Shown here in pieces: positions 17,492-25,646 of a stretch of DNA of 64,000 bases. The position numbers and the translations under genes are program-made. Location: positions 6,291-70,290 of the forward strand of contig DASXYL010000002.1 of assembly GCA_036502575.1 (NCBI GenBank). The letters run 5' to 3'. A model generated the notes under the pieces. It saw nothing but the letters and a program-made list of their open reading frames with translations. It was not told the DNA's origin and did not search any database. Each line of letters opens with the position of its first letter. Positions within the stretch are counted from its first letter, which is position 1. Source of the DNA: DASXRA01 sp036502575 (lineage in GTDB: Bacteria > Actinomycetota > Actinomycetes > Mycobacteriales > Jatrophihabitantaceae).

Positions 17492-17787
17492 GACAGGACG
17501 TCCACCCATCCCCCGGTCCGCCAGTAGAGGCCGCCCTCTCGGCTGAGCAGCCCCTCGTCGACCAGGTAGCGGCGCAGCGCCGCGAAGTCGTCGTGATAGC
17601 CGCGCAGTACGTCGTTGACCTGCGCCTCGGGGTAGCGGACGCCCGGCTCGAAGTGGGTCGCCAGATAGTCGAGAACGATCCGCCGCTTGGCCCCGGGCCT
17701 GGGCATCGAGCGCAGCCGGCCGCCGCTCAGGTAGGTCCGGAGCACTTTCTGCACCGCGGGATCGCTCACCCCGAACTCGTCGCTCAC
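17488..17787 (-). CDS. DUF2087 domain protein
   Basis: A 99-aa protein. The core RSMPRPGAKRRIVLDYLATHFEPGVRYPEAQVNDVLRGYHDDFAALRRYLVDEGLLSREGGLYWR is typical of DUF2087 (quoted here by its ends MPRPGAK and GLYWR for reference). The fold is a small winged-helix-like domain with unknown biochemical role, often beside transcriptional regulators. GTG 17787 is chosen because it starts the conserved region; an upstream ATG at 17841 would add an arginine-rich leader. It is coupled to the downstream aminotransferase by an ATGA overlap. Confidence 0.75.
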   Translation of the reverse strand: MSDEFGVSDPAVQKVLRTYLSGGRLRSMPRPGAKRRIVLDYLATHFEPGVRYPEAQVNDVLRGYHDDFAALRRYLVDEGLLSREGGLYWRTGGWVDVLS

Positions 17788-17948
17788 ACCTCGGACCGTA
17801 GCGCGTCGTAGTCGGGGTATCCGGCGCCGGGCAGCCCGCACAGCCCGGGTACGCGGCCTTCACATCGACCTCGAAAGCGGCCGGTTCAGCCAGCTGAACA
17901 CGGCCCGCAGACCGGCCGAGATAGATCAATAGTCACGATATTTCAGAC

Positions 17949-17977
17949 TTCACCCCGGTCACGCGCACAGGTATAGT
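17949..17977 (+). promoter_or_regulatory. Candidate vegetative promoter of the 18-20.4 kb cassette
   Basis: TTCACC (17949-17954) is followed by a 17-nt spacer and TATAGT (17972-17977), a good match to a housekeeping -35/-10 pair. It lies in a locally AT-richer stretch just ahead of the three-gene cassette. The predicted transcript would start near 17984. Confidence 0.45.
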
Positions 17978-17993
17978 ACGCCACTGGCCGCAC

Positions 17994-19058
17994 ATGAACG
18001 GATACGGATCGCACACACCCGTTCAGGCCGCCGCCAAGGAGGTGACTCCTGTTTTGGGCGCCGATACCGCCACCGGCGGTGATGCAACGCGCGAAATCTT
18101 CTGGACCAGAAACTCGCTGCTTCTCGTCATCTTGGTCGTCGTGTCGGGCTCCTCGCTGGCCGCCTCGACCGTCATGAGCTCCGGCGCGCCGAAGAATCTG
18201 GTGCTCGCGCTCGGCACCGGCACGATGGTGTCGGCGATCGTCGGCTTCGGCCAGACGCTCATCACCGCGACGGCCGCGCAACGAGCGATGGTGACACCGC
18301 TCATCGAGGAGAACCGGCGGGCCTTGCAGGAGCTCAGCGCCGAGTATCGCTCGCTCAACCTGGAGTTCTTCCCCACCCACGTCTTCGAGGCGACCGACGA
18401 TCCGGATCCGGCCTTCAACCACCTCCTGATGCAGAACCTGCAAGACACCCGGCAGTACTTCTTTCGCGGCTTCTCCGGCCGGCACGCTGCGGCCCGGATG
18501 CTGCTCTCGATCGGGGAGACCGAGCTGCGCGCGGTGGTGGCCGATCCGGCCGAGCGGGCGGCGCTCGGCGGCCGGACCCGCTATGCCATCCGCCACGAGG
18601 GCGCGAATGCCGACGCTGAGACGATCCGGACCCGGCTGCTCGAGGAGATCCGTATCGGGCTGGTCGGCCTCTACCTCGCGCGCAGTCACTGCAGCCGCAT
18701 GGACATCACGATGATCTCCGACCCGCCCGTCGACCGGGTCGAGATCTTCGACGACAGCGTGTGGGTCACGCTCTACAGCGACCCCGGCGCCGCCAGCCCG
18801 CTCTATCCGCGCACACTGCGATTCTCGGAGGGTTCTTTCATCTACAACATGGAGCGGGCCGAGTTCGAGCGCATCAGCAGCGCGCGGGACGCCCGGCACG
18901 TATTGATCACCCCGGACACCACGCGCCGCGACTTCGTGACGCAGTTCGAGCGGGTGACCGGCTCGCGCCTCTCGACCCGGCAGTTCGCCGACCTGGAGTT
19001 GCAGTTCCACCACTTCCGCCAGGAGTTCTCACTTGTGGCCGGCCTAGGAGGGCACTGA
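17994..19058 (+). CDS. Unrecognised two-TM membrane protein with a soluble C-terminal domain
   Basis: A 354-aa protein that I do not recognise. Two hydrophobic helices (SLLLVILVVVSGSSLAASTVM and NLVLALGTGTMVSAIVGFG, about residues 40-85) anchor a cytoplasmic domain of about 260 residues. Its layout recalls PLD-like domains without HKD motifs (LRAVVADPAERAAL, then DRVEIFDDSVWVTLYSD). That resemblance is loose. ATG 17994 is given, but a perfect AAGGAGGTGA at 18036-18045 is followed by in-frame TTG 18054, which may be the true start. It leads a cassette with the cupin-like and HD genes (3-bp gap to the next). Confidence 0.7.
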   Translation: MNGYGSHTPVQAAAKEVTPVLGADTATGGDATREIFWTRNSLLLVILVVVSGSSLAASTVMSSGAPKNLVLALGTGTMVSAIVGFGQTLITATAAQRAMVTPLIEENRRALQELSAEYRSLNLEFFPTHVFEATDDPDPAFNHLLMQNLQDTRQYFFRGFSGRHAAARMLLSIGETELRAVVADPAERAALGGRTRYAIRHEGANADAETIRTRLLEEIRIGLVGLYLARSHCSRMDITMISDPPVDRVEIFDDSVWVTLYSDPGAASPLYPRTLRFSEGSFIYNMERAEFERISSARDARHVLITPDTTRRDFVTQFERVTGSRLSTRQFADLELQFHHFRQEFSLVAGLGGH

Positions 19059-19061
19059 ACG

Positions 19062-19694
19062 ATGAGCACGCCCGCGCTGTCCGAGCTGGCCGCGCAGTTG
19101 GCCGGCGCCGACCGCGATCTGGCGCAGCCGTGGCCACAGATCCACGACCGGTTCCGGGCCTGGGCCGGGCAGCCGGGCCTGCGGCGCCGGCTGCGCGGCC
19201 ACCTGCAGGACCTGCCCGCAGACGCTGTCGCTGCGGTGACCAGCCGGTCCCGGGAGACCACGACGCATTTCGCCTGGTGCCTGCGTGACCGGATCGACGA
19301 GCCGTTCTCGTTCTGGCTGCACGAGTACAAGCCGCAATACGACTGGCGCCAGGGCTACGCGGACTCCGTCCACAATCACCGCTACCACTTCTGCAGCACG
19401 CTGCTGCGCGGTGAGTACCTGCACGAACTGCACGAGGTGACACTCGACCCGGTCACCGAGCTGATCACGTCGATCGACCTGCTCGACCGCACCACCTATG
19501 CGACCGGCGACGCCGGCTACCTGCTGGCCACCGACTTCCACCGCATCCCGCGTTCGAGTGACGGCACGATGACGTTCGTGCTGAAGTCGCGGCAAGTCAG
19601 CCCGTGGAGTCTGTCCTTCGATCCGGCGACCCGAACCGGTCACCGGCACGTCCCGGTCGAGTCACGACTGGCGGAGTTGGCCAACGGAATGTAA
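19062..19694 (+). CDS. Cupin/cysteine-dioxygenase-like hypothetical protein
   Basis: A 210-aa soluble protein. The central segment DSVHNHRYHFCSTLLRGEYLHEL resembles the metal-binding strand of small cupins and cysteine dioxygenase-like proteins. A later histidine in ATDFHRIP and the beta-strand GTMTFVLKSR fit the fold. No catalytic assignment is justified. It starts 3 bp after the two-TM gene and so is almost certainly cotranslated with it. Confidence 0.65.
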   Translation: MSTPALSELAAQLAGADRDLAQPWPQIHDRFRAWAGQPGLRRRLRGHLQDLPADAVAAVTSRSRETTTHFAWCLRDRIDEPFSFWLHEYKPQYDWRQGYADSVHNHRYHFCSTLLRGEYLHELHEVTLDPVTELITSIDLLDRTTYATGDAGYLLATDFHRIPRSSDGTMTFVLKSRQVSPWSLSFDPATRTGHRHVPVESRLAELANGM

Positions 19695-19775
19695 CGAGGA
19701 GGCAAACCAAGCAAGACATAGACCGAATCCGGAGCTTACGATCGGCCCACCAGTACGCCGGCACTGGAGGGCTCG

Positions 19776-20414
19776 ATGGTTGCTGTGCCGAGGGCGTCTA
19801 TCGACGCTGTAGAACGGTCTGTGCGCAGGCTGTGCACCCAGTTCGCCGCCAGCCTGCCGTTCCACGGCTGGCATCACGTTAGCTTCGTGCGCGCCAAGGC
19901 GGTCGAGTTCGCCGAGCTGAACGGTTCGGACGGCAGCGTCGTCGAGACGGCGGCGCTCGTACACGACGTCAACTACCTCGTCCGCCCCAACTCGCCGGCC
20001 AGTGCCGGGCACGACCTGCGCAGCGACATCCTGGACCGAGCAGCAGTGACGCAGCGAGTCGCGTGCTGGATCGAGGGCATCGTCACCGAGGCGGAGATGG
20101 CCACTCGGCACTCGCACATCTCCCTCGAAGCGCAGGCGCTCAGCGACGCCGACACCCTGTTCAAGGCGTTGCCGGTGACGCCGGTGGTGCTCGCTCACCG
20201 CTACCTCGCCGAGAACGGCGTCACCCTGCGCGAACTGGCCGACAAGATCGTCGGTGAACAGCGTCCGGCCCACGAGGACGGCTACTACTTCTACAACGAG
20301 CGGGCGGCGGCCACCTATATGCGCTGGGCGAGCGCCAACCTCGAACTCTGGCGCTGCATCAAGGAATCCCTGGACGATCCGACCGTCGAGCAACTGCTCG
20401 CCACCGTGCCCTAG
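19776..20414 (+). CDS. HD-domain phosphohydrolase
   Basis: A 212-aa protein with an HD-superfamily metal site: a leading histidine in FHGWHHVSFVRAKAVEF, the HD pair in ETAALVHDVNYLV, and a later Asp in LSDADTLFKAL. Such enzymes cleave phosphate esters of nucleotides or second messengers. ATG 19776 has GGAGG upstream. It is the last gene of the cassette, 81 bp after the cupin-like gene. Its TAG shares CTAG 20411-20414 with the convergent methyltransferase stop. Confidence 0.78.
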   Translation: MVAVPRASIDAVERSVRRLCTQFAASLPFHGWHHVSFVRAKAVEFAELNGSDGSVVETAALVHDVNYLVRPNSPASAGHDLRSDILDRAAVTQRVACWIEGIVTEAEMATRHSHISLEAQALSDADTLFKALPVTPVVLAHRYLAENGVTLRELADKIVGEQRPAHEDGYYFYNERAAATYMRWASANLELWRCIKESLDDPTVEQLLATVP

Positions 20415-21574
20415 GCATCGACGCAGACGAGGCTCCACGGGAGGCCTTGCCGGCGCGTCATGACCAGGGTGGCCTTGCGTCCCTTGCCGGTCAGCTTGAG
20501 CCGGCGCTGCAGCAGCTCGACGTTGCCGGCCAGGCCGCGACGGCGGATGTCTACGGCGCCGATGTCGAGGGCGCGCAATCGAGCCGCGAGCAGTTTCTCC
20601 TGCCAGGGCGCGGATTCCAGGACGCGCAGGGTGCGCGCGAACGGTGTGCGGACGGCGGCATCGCCGGCCAGGAACGCGATCTGGTCGTCGATCTTCCAGG
20701 TGCCGGTCGCCCGAGCCAGCTCCTCGACGAGGCCGGCTCGAGTCACCGCCGGGTTGGGGTCGAGCAGGAACGCGCCGGGTGCCTCGACCGGCACCGGACC
20801 TCCCCCGTCCGGGACGAGCGTGTCGCCGCCGGGCAGCACCGTCGCCCGGCGCGTGGTCGTGGCCAGCGCGGGCGACCAGACGGCCGCCTCCTTCAGCTCA
20901 CGGCGCTCGGCGACGAACTCGAGTTCCCACCCGGACGGGACCGCGTCTCGATCCAGGCCGGGGGCGAGCTTGATCCCGACGGCCGGAACACGGTCGGCGA
21001 GGTCCAGGCACCAGGCCAACGGCGGTTCGCTGTCGCCCGTCCGCAGGCGCCGCGTGCTCGTCCGGCGGGCCGGATCGACGAAGGCCCCGTCGACGCCGGC
21101 GAGATCGACGGTCCGGACGTCGGCGCGCACGGTGCGAACACCGTCGGCGACTCCGTACGCCTCGGCGTTGAGCACCGCCATACGCAGGTGTACGGGGTCA
21201 ACGTCGACGGCGACGACCTCCCGCCCCGCAGCCAGCGAGATCAGGTCGCCGCCGATGCCGGAGCACAGGTCGGCGAGCCGCGGCCGGCCTTCGAAGCGGC
21301 TGGCCCGGTGGCGTGACACCGCCTCCGGGGAGGCCTGCTCCAAGCCGGCTCGGGTGAAGAACATCTCGTCCGCCCGGGCGAACTTGGTCCGCGCCGCCCG
21401 ACGCAGCTCGGCCTGGGTCAGCGCGGCCGCCACCAGGTCCGGCGCGTACCGCTCCCGCAGTGAGGTGGCCAGGCGCAGCGAGCCGAGGTCGTCAGCGTCG
21501 GCCAGTTCGGCGAGCAGCGCCCGTCCTGACGGTCCGAGCAGGGCGTCGAAGTCACTCACCACTGGGACGCTCAC
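20411..21574 (-). CDS. Class I SAM methyltransferase with THUMP-like C-terminal domain
   Basis: A 387-aa protein. Motif I reads RLADLCSGIGGDLISLAAGREVVAVDVDPVHL, and the acidic loop GAFVDPARR follows. The C-terminal 100 residues (VRTPFARTLRVLESAPWQEKLLAARLRALDIGAVDIRRRG, quoted here by region) match the THUMP-like domain seen in a conserved actinobacterial methyltransferase family, presumed to act on RNA. GTG 21574 is chosen for length; further GTGs follow within five codons. It is divergent from the FUSC gene by 18 bp. Confidence 0.85.
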   Translation of the reverse strand: MSVPVVSDFDALLGPSGRALLAELADADDLGSLRLATSLRERYAPDLVAAALTQAELRRAARTKFARADEMFFTRAGLEQASPEAVSRHRASRFEGRPRLADLCSGIGGDLISLAAGREVVAVDVDPVHLRMAVLNAEAYGVADGVRTVRADVRTVDLAGVDGAFVDPARRTSTRRLRTGDSEPPLAWCLDLADRVPAVGIKLAPGLDRDAVPSGWELEFVAERRELKEAAVWSPALATTTRRATVLPGGDTLVPDGGGPVPVEAPGAFLLDPNPAVTRAGLVEELARATGTWKIDDQIAFLAGDAAVRTPFARTLRVLESAPWQEKLLAARLRALDIGAVDIRRRGLAGNVELLQRRLKLTGKGRKATLVMTRRQGLPWSLVCVDA

Positions 21575-21592
21575 CGCTCTACGGTATGTGCC

Positions 21593-23734
21593 GTGACTCT
21601 GACGCCGCGGGATTGGTTGCCGGTGTGGTCGAAGCCGGCCGCCCTGCGGGCGATTCGCGCCACGATCGTCGTGCCCGGGATGTTCGCCATCTGCTACGAG
21701 GTGCTCGGCAACCTGCAGATGGCGACGTTCGCGGCGTTCGGCGGATTCGCCACGCTCGTACTGGCCGGGTTCGGGGGGACCCGCCGGGACAAGCTGATCG
21801 CCCACCTCGGCCTGGCCGTGTCCGGCAGCGTCCTGCTGACCATCGGCACGGCGGTCAACTCGAACACGGCCCTGGCGGCGTGCACCACGCTGGTCGTCGC
21901 GTTCCTCGTGCTGTTCGCCGGCGTCAGCGGCCCGAACGCCGCATCCGGTGCCGCCGGCGCGATGCTCGCCTACGTCCTGCCCGCGGCCTCGGCCGGCACC
22001 GTCGACATGATTCCCGACCGGCTGGCCGGCTGGTGGATGGCCTCGGCGGCCGGCACGATCGCGGTGCTGGTGCTCTCGCCCCGCCCGCCCGGCGATCAGC
22101 TACGGGCGGCCGCCGCCCGGCTGGCCGCCGCCCTGGCCGACCAGCTCGGGGCGGCGCTGGACGGCGACACCGCGCCGAACTACCGCGAAGCATCCGTCGA
22201 CGCCAAGCACAACCTGATGGCGACGTTCACCGCCACGCCGTACCGGCCGACCGGCCTGGCCACCACCGATCGCGCGCTGGACAGCCTGGTCGGCCTGCTC
22301 GAGTGGTGCACGTCGGTCATCAACGACAGCCTGACCGAGTACGCCAGCCTGTGCGCCACCGAGCCGGTCGAGCGCGAACTGCTCGGCGCCACCGCCGACG
22401 TGCTCCACGACGTCTCGGCGATGCTGTCCGGCGAGCCACGCCGGCCCGACGTGGTGCGGCTCAACGAGCGGTTGGCCGACAGCGTGGCGCACCTGCGGCA
22501 CATGCAGCCCGATGTCCTGAACTACAACGATGCTGTACATCTGTCGTTCCATGCGCGGACGGTCGCGGTCGCCACCATGAACGCCGCCAACGACGCGCTG
22601 ATCGCCACCCGCCAGGCCGACCCGGACACGATCGCCAGCCAGCGGCTGAGCTGGGCGGGTGGCCAGCCGGTCGGCAGCAGCCTGTCCGACGTCCGGCGCA
22701 TCGTGGCCGGACACGCCAGCCTGCGTTCGGTGTGGTTCGTCAACAGCGCCCGGGGGGCGATCGCGCTGGCCGCCGCGGTGGCCATCGCCGACCTGACCAG
22801 CGTCCAGCACGGGTTCTGGGTGGTGCTGGGTGCGCTGTCGGTGCTGCGCACCAACGCCTCGGCCACCGGGTCGACGGCCCTGCGCGCGCTGCTCGGAACG
22901 GTGATCGGCTTCGCCGTCGGCGGCCTGCTCATCGTGGCGATCGGCACCAGCCATCCGGCACTGTGGGTGGCGTTACCGATCGCGATCATGGTGGCCGCCT
23001 ACGCCCCCGGCACAGCGCCGTTCGCCGTCGGGCAGGCCGCGTTCACCGTGGTTGTGGCGGTGCTGTTCAACCTGCTCGTCCCGGAGGGTTGGCGGATCGG
23101 CGTACTGCGCGTCGAGGACGTCGCCATCGGCTGCGCGGTCAGCGTCGTGGCCGGCACGCTGTTCTGGCCGCGCGGGGCGGCGGCCGTCGTCGGCAACGAC
23201 CTGGCCGACGCGTTCCACTCCGGCGGGACGTACCTCGCGCAGGCGGTGCGGTGGGCGCTCGGGGTGCAGCACGAGGCCCCGCAGGCAGCGCCGGCGGTGA
23301 CCGCGGCGATTCGACTGGACGACGCGCTGCGTGGCTTCCTGGCCGAGCAGGGTTCCAAGCGGCTGCCGAGGCACGACCTGTGGCGGCTGGTGTTCGGAGC
23401 CACCCGGCTGCGGCTCACCGCGCACTCGCTGGCCGGGTTGCCGAATCCGGACGCGGACGGCGACCGGGTCAGCGGCGAGCTGGGCGATCGGGCCGACGAG
23501 CTGGCCGGCTGGTACGACCGGTTGGCGGCGCACGTCGGCCCGCGCACGAACGGCACGCGGGCCCCGCTCGAGCTGCCCACCATCGAGCGGGTCACCACCG
23601 ACGCCCCGACCAGCTACCTGTCGTGCACGCTGTGGGTGGACGAGCACCTGCAGCACATCACCCCGCATCTGGCCGAGCTGATCGAGCCGGCCGAGTCGGT
23701 CGCCGCCACGCGCGCCATTCCCTGGTGGCGATAG
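21593..23734 (+). CDS. FUSC-family membrane transporter (aromatic acid exporter-like)
   Basis: A 713-aa protein with two copies of a five- to six-helix membrane block (about residues 20-165 and 390-535). Each is followed by a cytoplasmic helical domain, the FUSC/YccS/AaeB architecture. The second block contains the FUSC signature ARGAIALAAAVAIADLTSVQHGFWVVLGALSVL. The substrate is unknown; relatives export aromatic acids or modify membranes. The stop is immediately followed by the ATG of the next gene. Confidence 0.87.
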   Translation: MTLTPRDWLPVWSKPAALRAIRATIVVPGMFAICYEVLGNLQMATFAAFGGFATLVLAGFGGTRRDKLIAHLGLAVSGSVLLTIGTAVNSNTALAACTTLVVAFLVLFAGVSGPNAASGAAGAMLAYVLPAASAGTVDMIPDRLAGWWMASAAGTIAVLVLSPRPPGDQLRAAAARLAAALADQLGAALDGDTAPNYREASVDAKHNLMATFTATPYRPTGLATTDRALDSLVGLLEWCTSVINDSLTEYASLCATEPVERELLGATADVLHDVSAMLSGEPRRPDVVRLNERLADSVAHLRHMQPDVLNYNDAVHLSFHARTVAVATMNAANDALIATRQADPDTIASQRLSWAGGQPVGSSLSDVRRIVAGHASLRSVWFVNSARGAIALAAAVAIADLTSVQHGFWVVLGALSVLRTNASATGSTALRALLGTVIGFAVGGLLIVAIGTSHPALWVALPIAIMVAAYAPGTAPFAVGQAAFTVVVAVLFNLLVPEGWRIGVLRVEDVAIGCAVSVVAGTLFWPRGAAAVVGNDLADAFHSGGTYLAQAVRWALGVQHEAPQAAPAVTAAIRLDDALRGFLAEQGSKRLPRHDLWRLVFGATRLRLTAHSLAGLPNPDADGDRVSGELGDRADELAGWYDRLAAHVGPRTNGTRAPLELPTIERVTTDAPTSYLSCTLWVDEHLQHITPHLAELIEPAESVAATRAIPWWR

Positions 23735-24127
23735 ATGGCTGGCTGGTTCAGAAGAAGCGCGCGTGGCCCGGCGTCCGGCAACCGCGAGATCACCCTGCAG
23801 CTGCCGGTCGACGCGGCGGGGCTGATCTACCTCGAGCTCTTCAACCTGGTCGACGAGGCGACCGTCTTCGGTGACCCGACGGCCGCCGTCCCGGGCGAAC
23901 ACATCCTGGCGGTCGTCCGGACCAAGCTCTTCCCCGGAGGCACGCTGGCTGCCGACGATCGGCCCCTCGACATCTCCCTGACCAACGGCGACTGGGCTTT
24001 CATCCAGGCGCTCCTCGAAACGTCGCCCCCGAGCAAGGGGCGCGAACAATCCGCCCAGGAACGTCACCTTCAGCAGCAGAGCCTGGCCATCGTCAGAGGC
24101 CGATCGCGGCAACCTCCTGATGCCTAG
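23735..24127 (+). CDS. Small hypothetical protein downstream of the FUSC transporter
   Basis: A 130-aa soluble protein that I do not recognise. Its ATG abuts the FUSC stop codon, so it is part of that transcription unit. The N-terminal 90 residues look folded (EITLQLPVDAAGLIYLELFNLVDEATVFGDP, LAVVRTKLFPGG). The last 35 are hydrophilic and glutamine/arginine-rich. The stop TAG is part of the first CTAG of repeat copy C at 24124-24175. Confidence 0.6.
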   Translation: MAGWFRRSARGPASGNREITLQLPVDAAGLIYLELFNLVDEATVFGDPTAAVPGEHILAVVRTKLFPGGTLAADDRPLDISLTNGDWAFIQALLETSPPSKGREQSAQERHLQQQSLAIVRGRSRQPPDA

Positions 24128-24175
24128 TGTCCCGTAAAGGAAGCCGGTGAACATACTTCCTTTACGGGACACTAG
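24124..24175. repeat. CTAG-bounded structured element, copy C (short form)
   Basis: A 52-bp perfect hairpin: 20-bp arms 24124-24143 and 24156-24175 with a 12-nt loop. The last 28 bases resemble the 3' end of copy B (GGTGAAC, TACTTCC and GACACTAG in common). The 7-bp middle of each arm differs from copy B but remains paired within the copy. The internal core is absent. Its terminal CTAGs supply the stop codons of both convergent neighbours, and it probably also terminates transcription in both directions. Confidence 0.85.
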
Positions 24176-25551
24176 GTGCCGAACGCTCTCCGGATGGCCG
24201 CCACCGACGCGTCCACGTCGGCTTCGGTCGTCGACCAGTTCGACACCGAGATGCGCGCCGCCACCACGCCCTGCCACACCGTGCCGCCGAACCAGCACGT
24301 GCCCTCGGCCTGTGCGGCCGCGATCACCCGTCGGGTCACGTCGTCCGAGTCGCCGAAGCGGACGACGACCTGGTTCAGCACCACGTCGTTGAGCACCCGC
24401 ACGCCGTCCGTAGCGTCCAGCGCAGCAGCGAAGCGGCGGGCGTGCGAGCAGCAGCGCTCGACGAGGTCCGCGACCCCGGACCGGCCCAGCGTGCGCAGCG
24501 CCGCCCACACGGCGAGTCCCCGGGCCCGTCGTGACATCTCCGGGACGTAGGCGTCGCCGTCGCGTTCGCCCTCGACGTCGGGCGACAGGTAGCTCGCCGT
24601 CAACCGCATCGGGGCCCGGTGCGCCTCGGGATGGGCGACGATGGCGAGCCCCGAGTCGTAGGGGACGTTGAGCCACTTGTGCGCGTCCGTCGTCCACGAG
24701 TCGGCCTTCTCCACCCCCGCGACGAGATGCCGCAGCGCCGGGCTGGCCCCCGCCCACAGCCCGAACGCCCCGTCCACGTGCACCCACGCTCCCCGCTCGT
24801 GCGCGATGTCGCAGATCCTGCCCACCGGATCGCTCGCGCCGGAGTTGACGTTGCCGACCTGCGCGCACACGATGGTCGGCCCGTCGCAGCGCGTGAGCGT
24901 CTCGGCCAGAGCCTCGGCCCGCAGCCGGCCCTGCGCGTCGGCGGGCACTTCGTGCACCGTGCCGTGGCCGAGGCCGAGCAGGCGCAGCGCCGAGTCGATC
25001 GAGGCGTGCCGCTCGGCGCCGACCACGACGTGCACGCGCGGCGCACCCTGCAGCCCGTCGCGCTCGACGTCCCAGCCGGACTTGGCGAGTACGTGGTGCC
25101 GGGCGGCGGCCAGCCCGGTGAAGTTGGCCATCATCGCGCCGGTGGTGAACCCCACCGTCGCGTCCGAGGGTAGGCCGAGAATGTCGAGCAGCCACCCGGA
25201 TGCCACATCCTCGGCTACCGCCGCCGCGGGGCCGAGCACGTAGGCGCCGGCGTTGATGTCGGTGCCCGAGGCGAGCCAGTCAGCCGCGATCGTCGCCGGC
25301 AGGGCGCCCCCGACTACGAACCCGAAGTAGCGCGGCCCGGTGGTGGCCGCGGTGCCGACGTCCAGGGCGTCGGCGAGTGATGCGATCGCCGCCGCCGGGT
25401 CGGTCGGCCCGTCGGGCAGGTCCCCGCCGATCAGCGCCGTGAGCTCGTCGACGCCAGCCGGGGCGGCGACCGGCCGCTCGGCCAGGCCGCCCTGGTAGGC
25501 GGCCAACCGGGCCGCGACGCCAGCCAGCAAGTCATGGGTCATAGCGCTCAT
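24172..25551 (-). CDS. PLP-dependent group II amino-acid decarboxylase
   Basis: A 459-aa fold-type I enzyme of the glutamate/aromatic-L-amino-acid decarboxylase group. The PLP lysine is in DSWTTDAHKWLNVPYD, the cofactor Asp in AWVHVDGAFGLWAG, and the substrate/cofactor loop in TTGAMMANFTGLAAARH. Length is normal. The amino acid substrate is not predictable from motifs alone. It ends in the CTA of repeat copy C and lies downstream of the BBE-type oxidase, separated by a strong palindrome (25594-25639). Confidence 0.88.
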   Translation of the reverse strand: MSAMTHDLLAGVAARLAAYQGGLAERPVAAPAGVDELTALIGGDLPDGPTDPAAAIASLADALDVGTAATTGPRYFGFVVGGALPATIAADWLASGTDINAGAYVLGPAAAVAEDVASGWLLDILGLPSDATVGFTTGAMMANFTGLAAARHHVLAKSGWDVERDGLQGAPRVHVVVGAERHASIDSALRLLGLGHGTVHEVPADAQGRLRAEALAETLTRCDGPTIVCAQVGNVNSGASDPVGRICDIAHERGAWVHVDGAFGLWAGASPALRHLVAGVEKADSWTTDAHKWLNVPYDSGLAIVAHPEAHRAPMRLTASYLSPDVEGERDGDAYVPEMSRRARGLAVWAALRTLGRSGVADLVERCCSHARRFAAALDATDGVRVLNDVVLNQVVVRFGDSDDVTRRVIAAAQAEGTCWFGGTVWQGVVAARISVSNWSTTEADVDASVAAIRRAFGT

Positions 25552-25593
25552 CCTTCGGCTCCCTCGCCCAGCACGCTCCGGCCAATCCCACGG

Positions 25594-25639
25594 TTTTGGT
25601 CGCCCAGCCGTCTATATGACGGTGGGCGACCAAAACCGG
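25594..25639. terminator. Strong palindrome between oxidase and decarboxylase genes
   Basis: GGTTTTGGTCGCCCA (25594-25608) is perfectly complementary to TGGGCGACCAAAACC (25625-25639). The interior adds CCGTC/GACGG around a TATAT loop. It follows the end of the oxidase gene on the minus strand, where it could act as a terminator isolating the decarboxylase gene. Confidence 0.7.
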
Positions 25640-25646
25640 ACAACGG

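Noticed and set aside
19695..19775. Possible small gene after GAGGAGG at 19696
   Set aside because: No start codon at usable distance and no protein-like frame.
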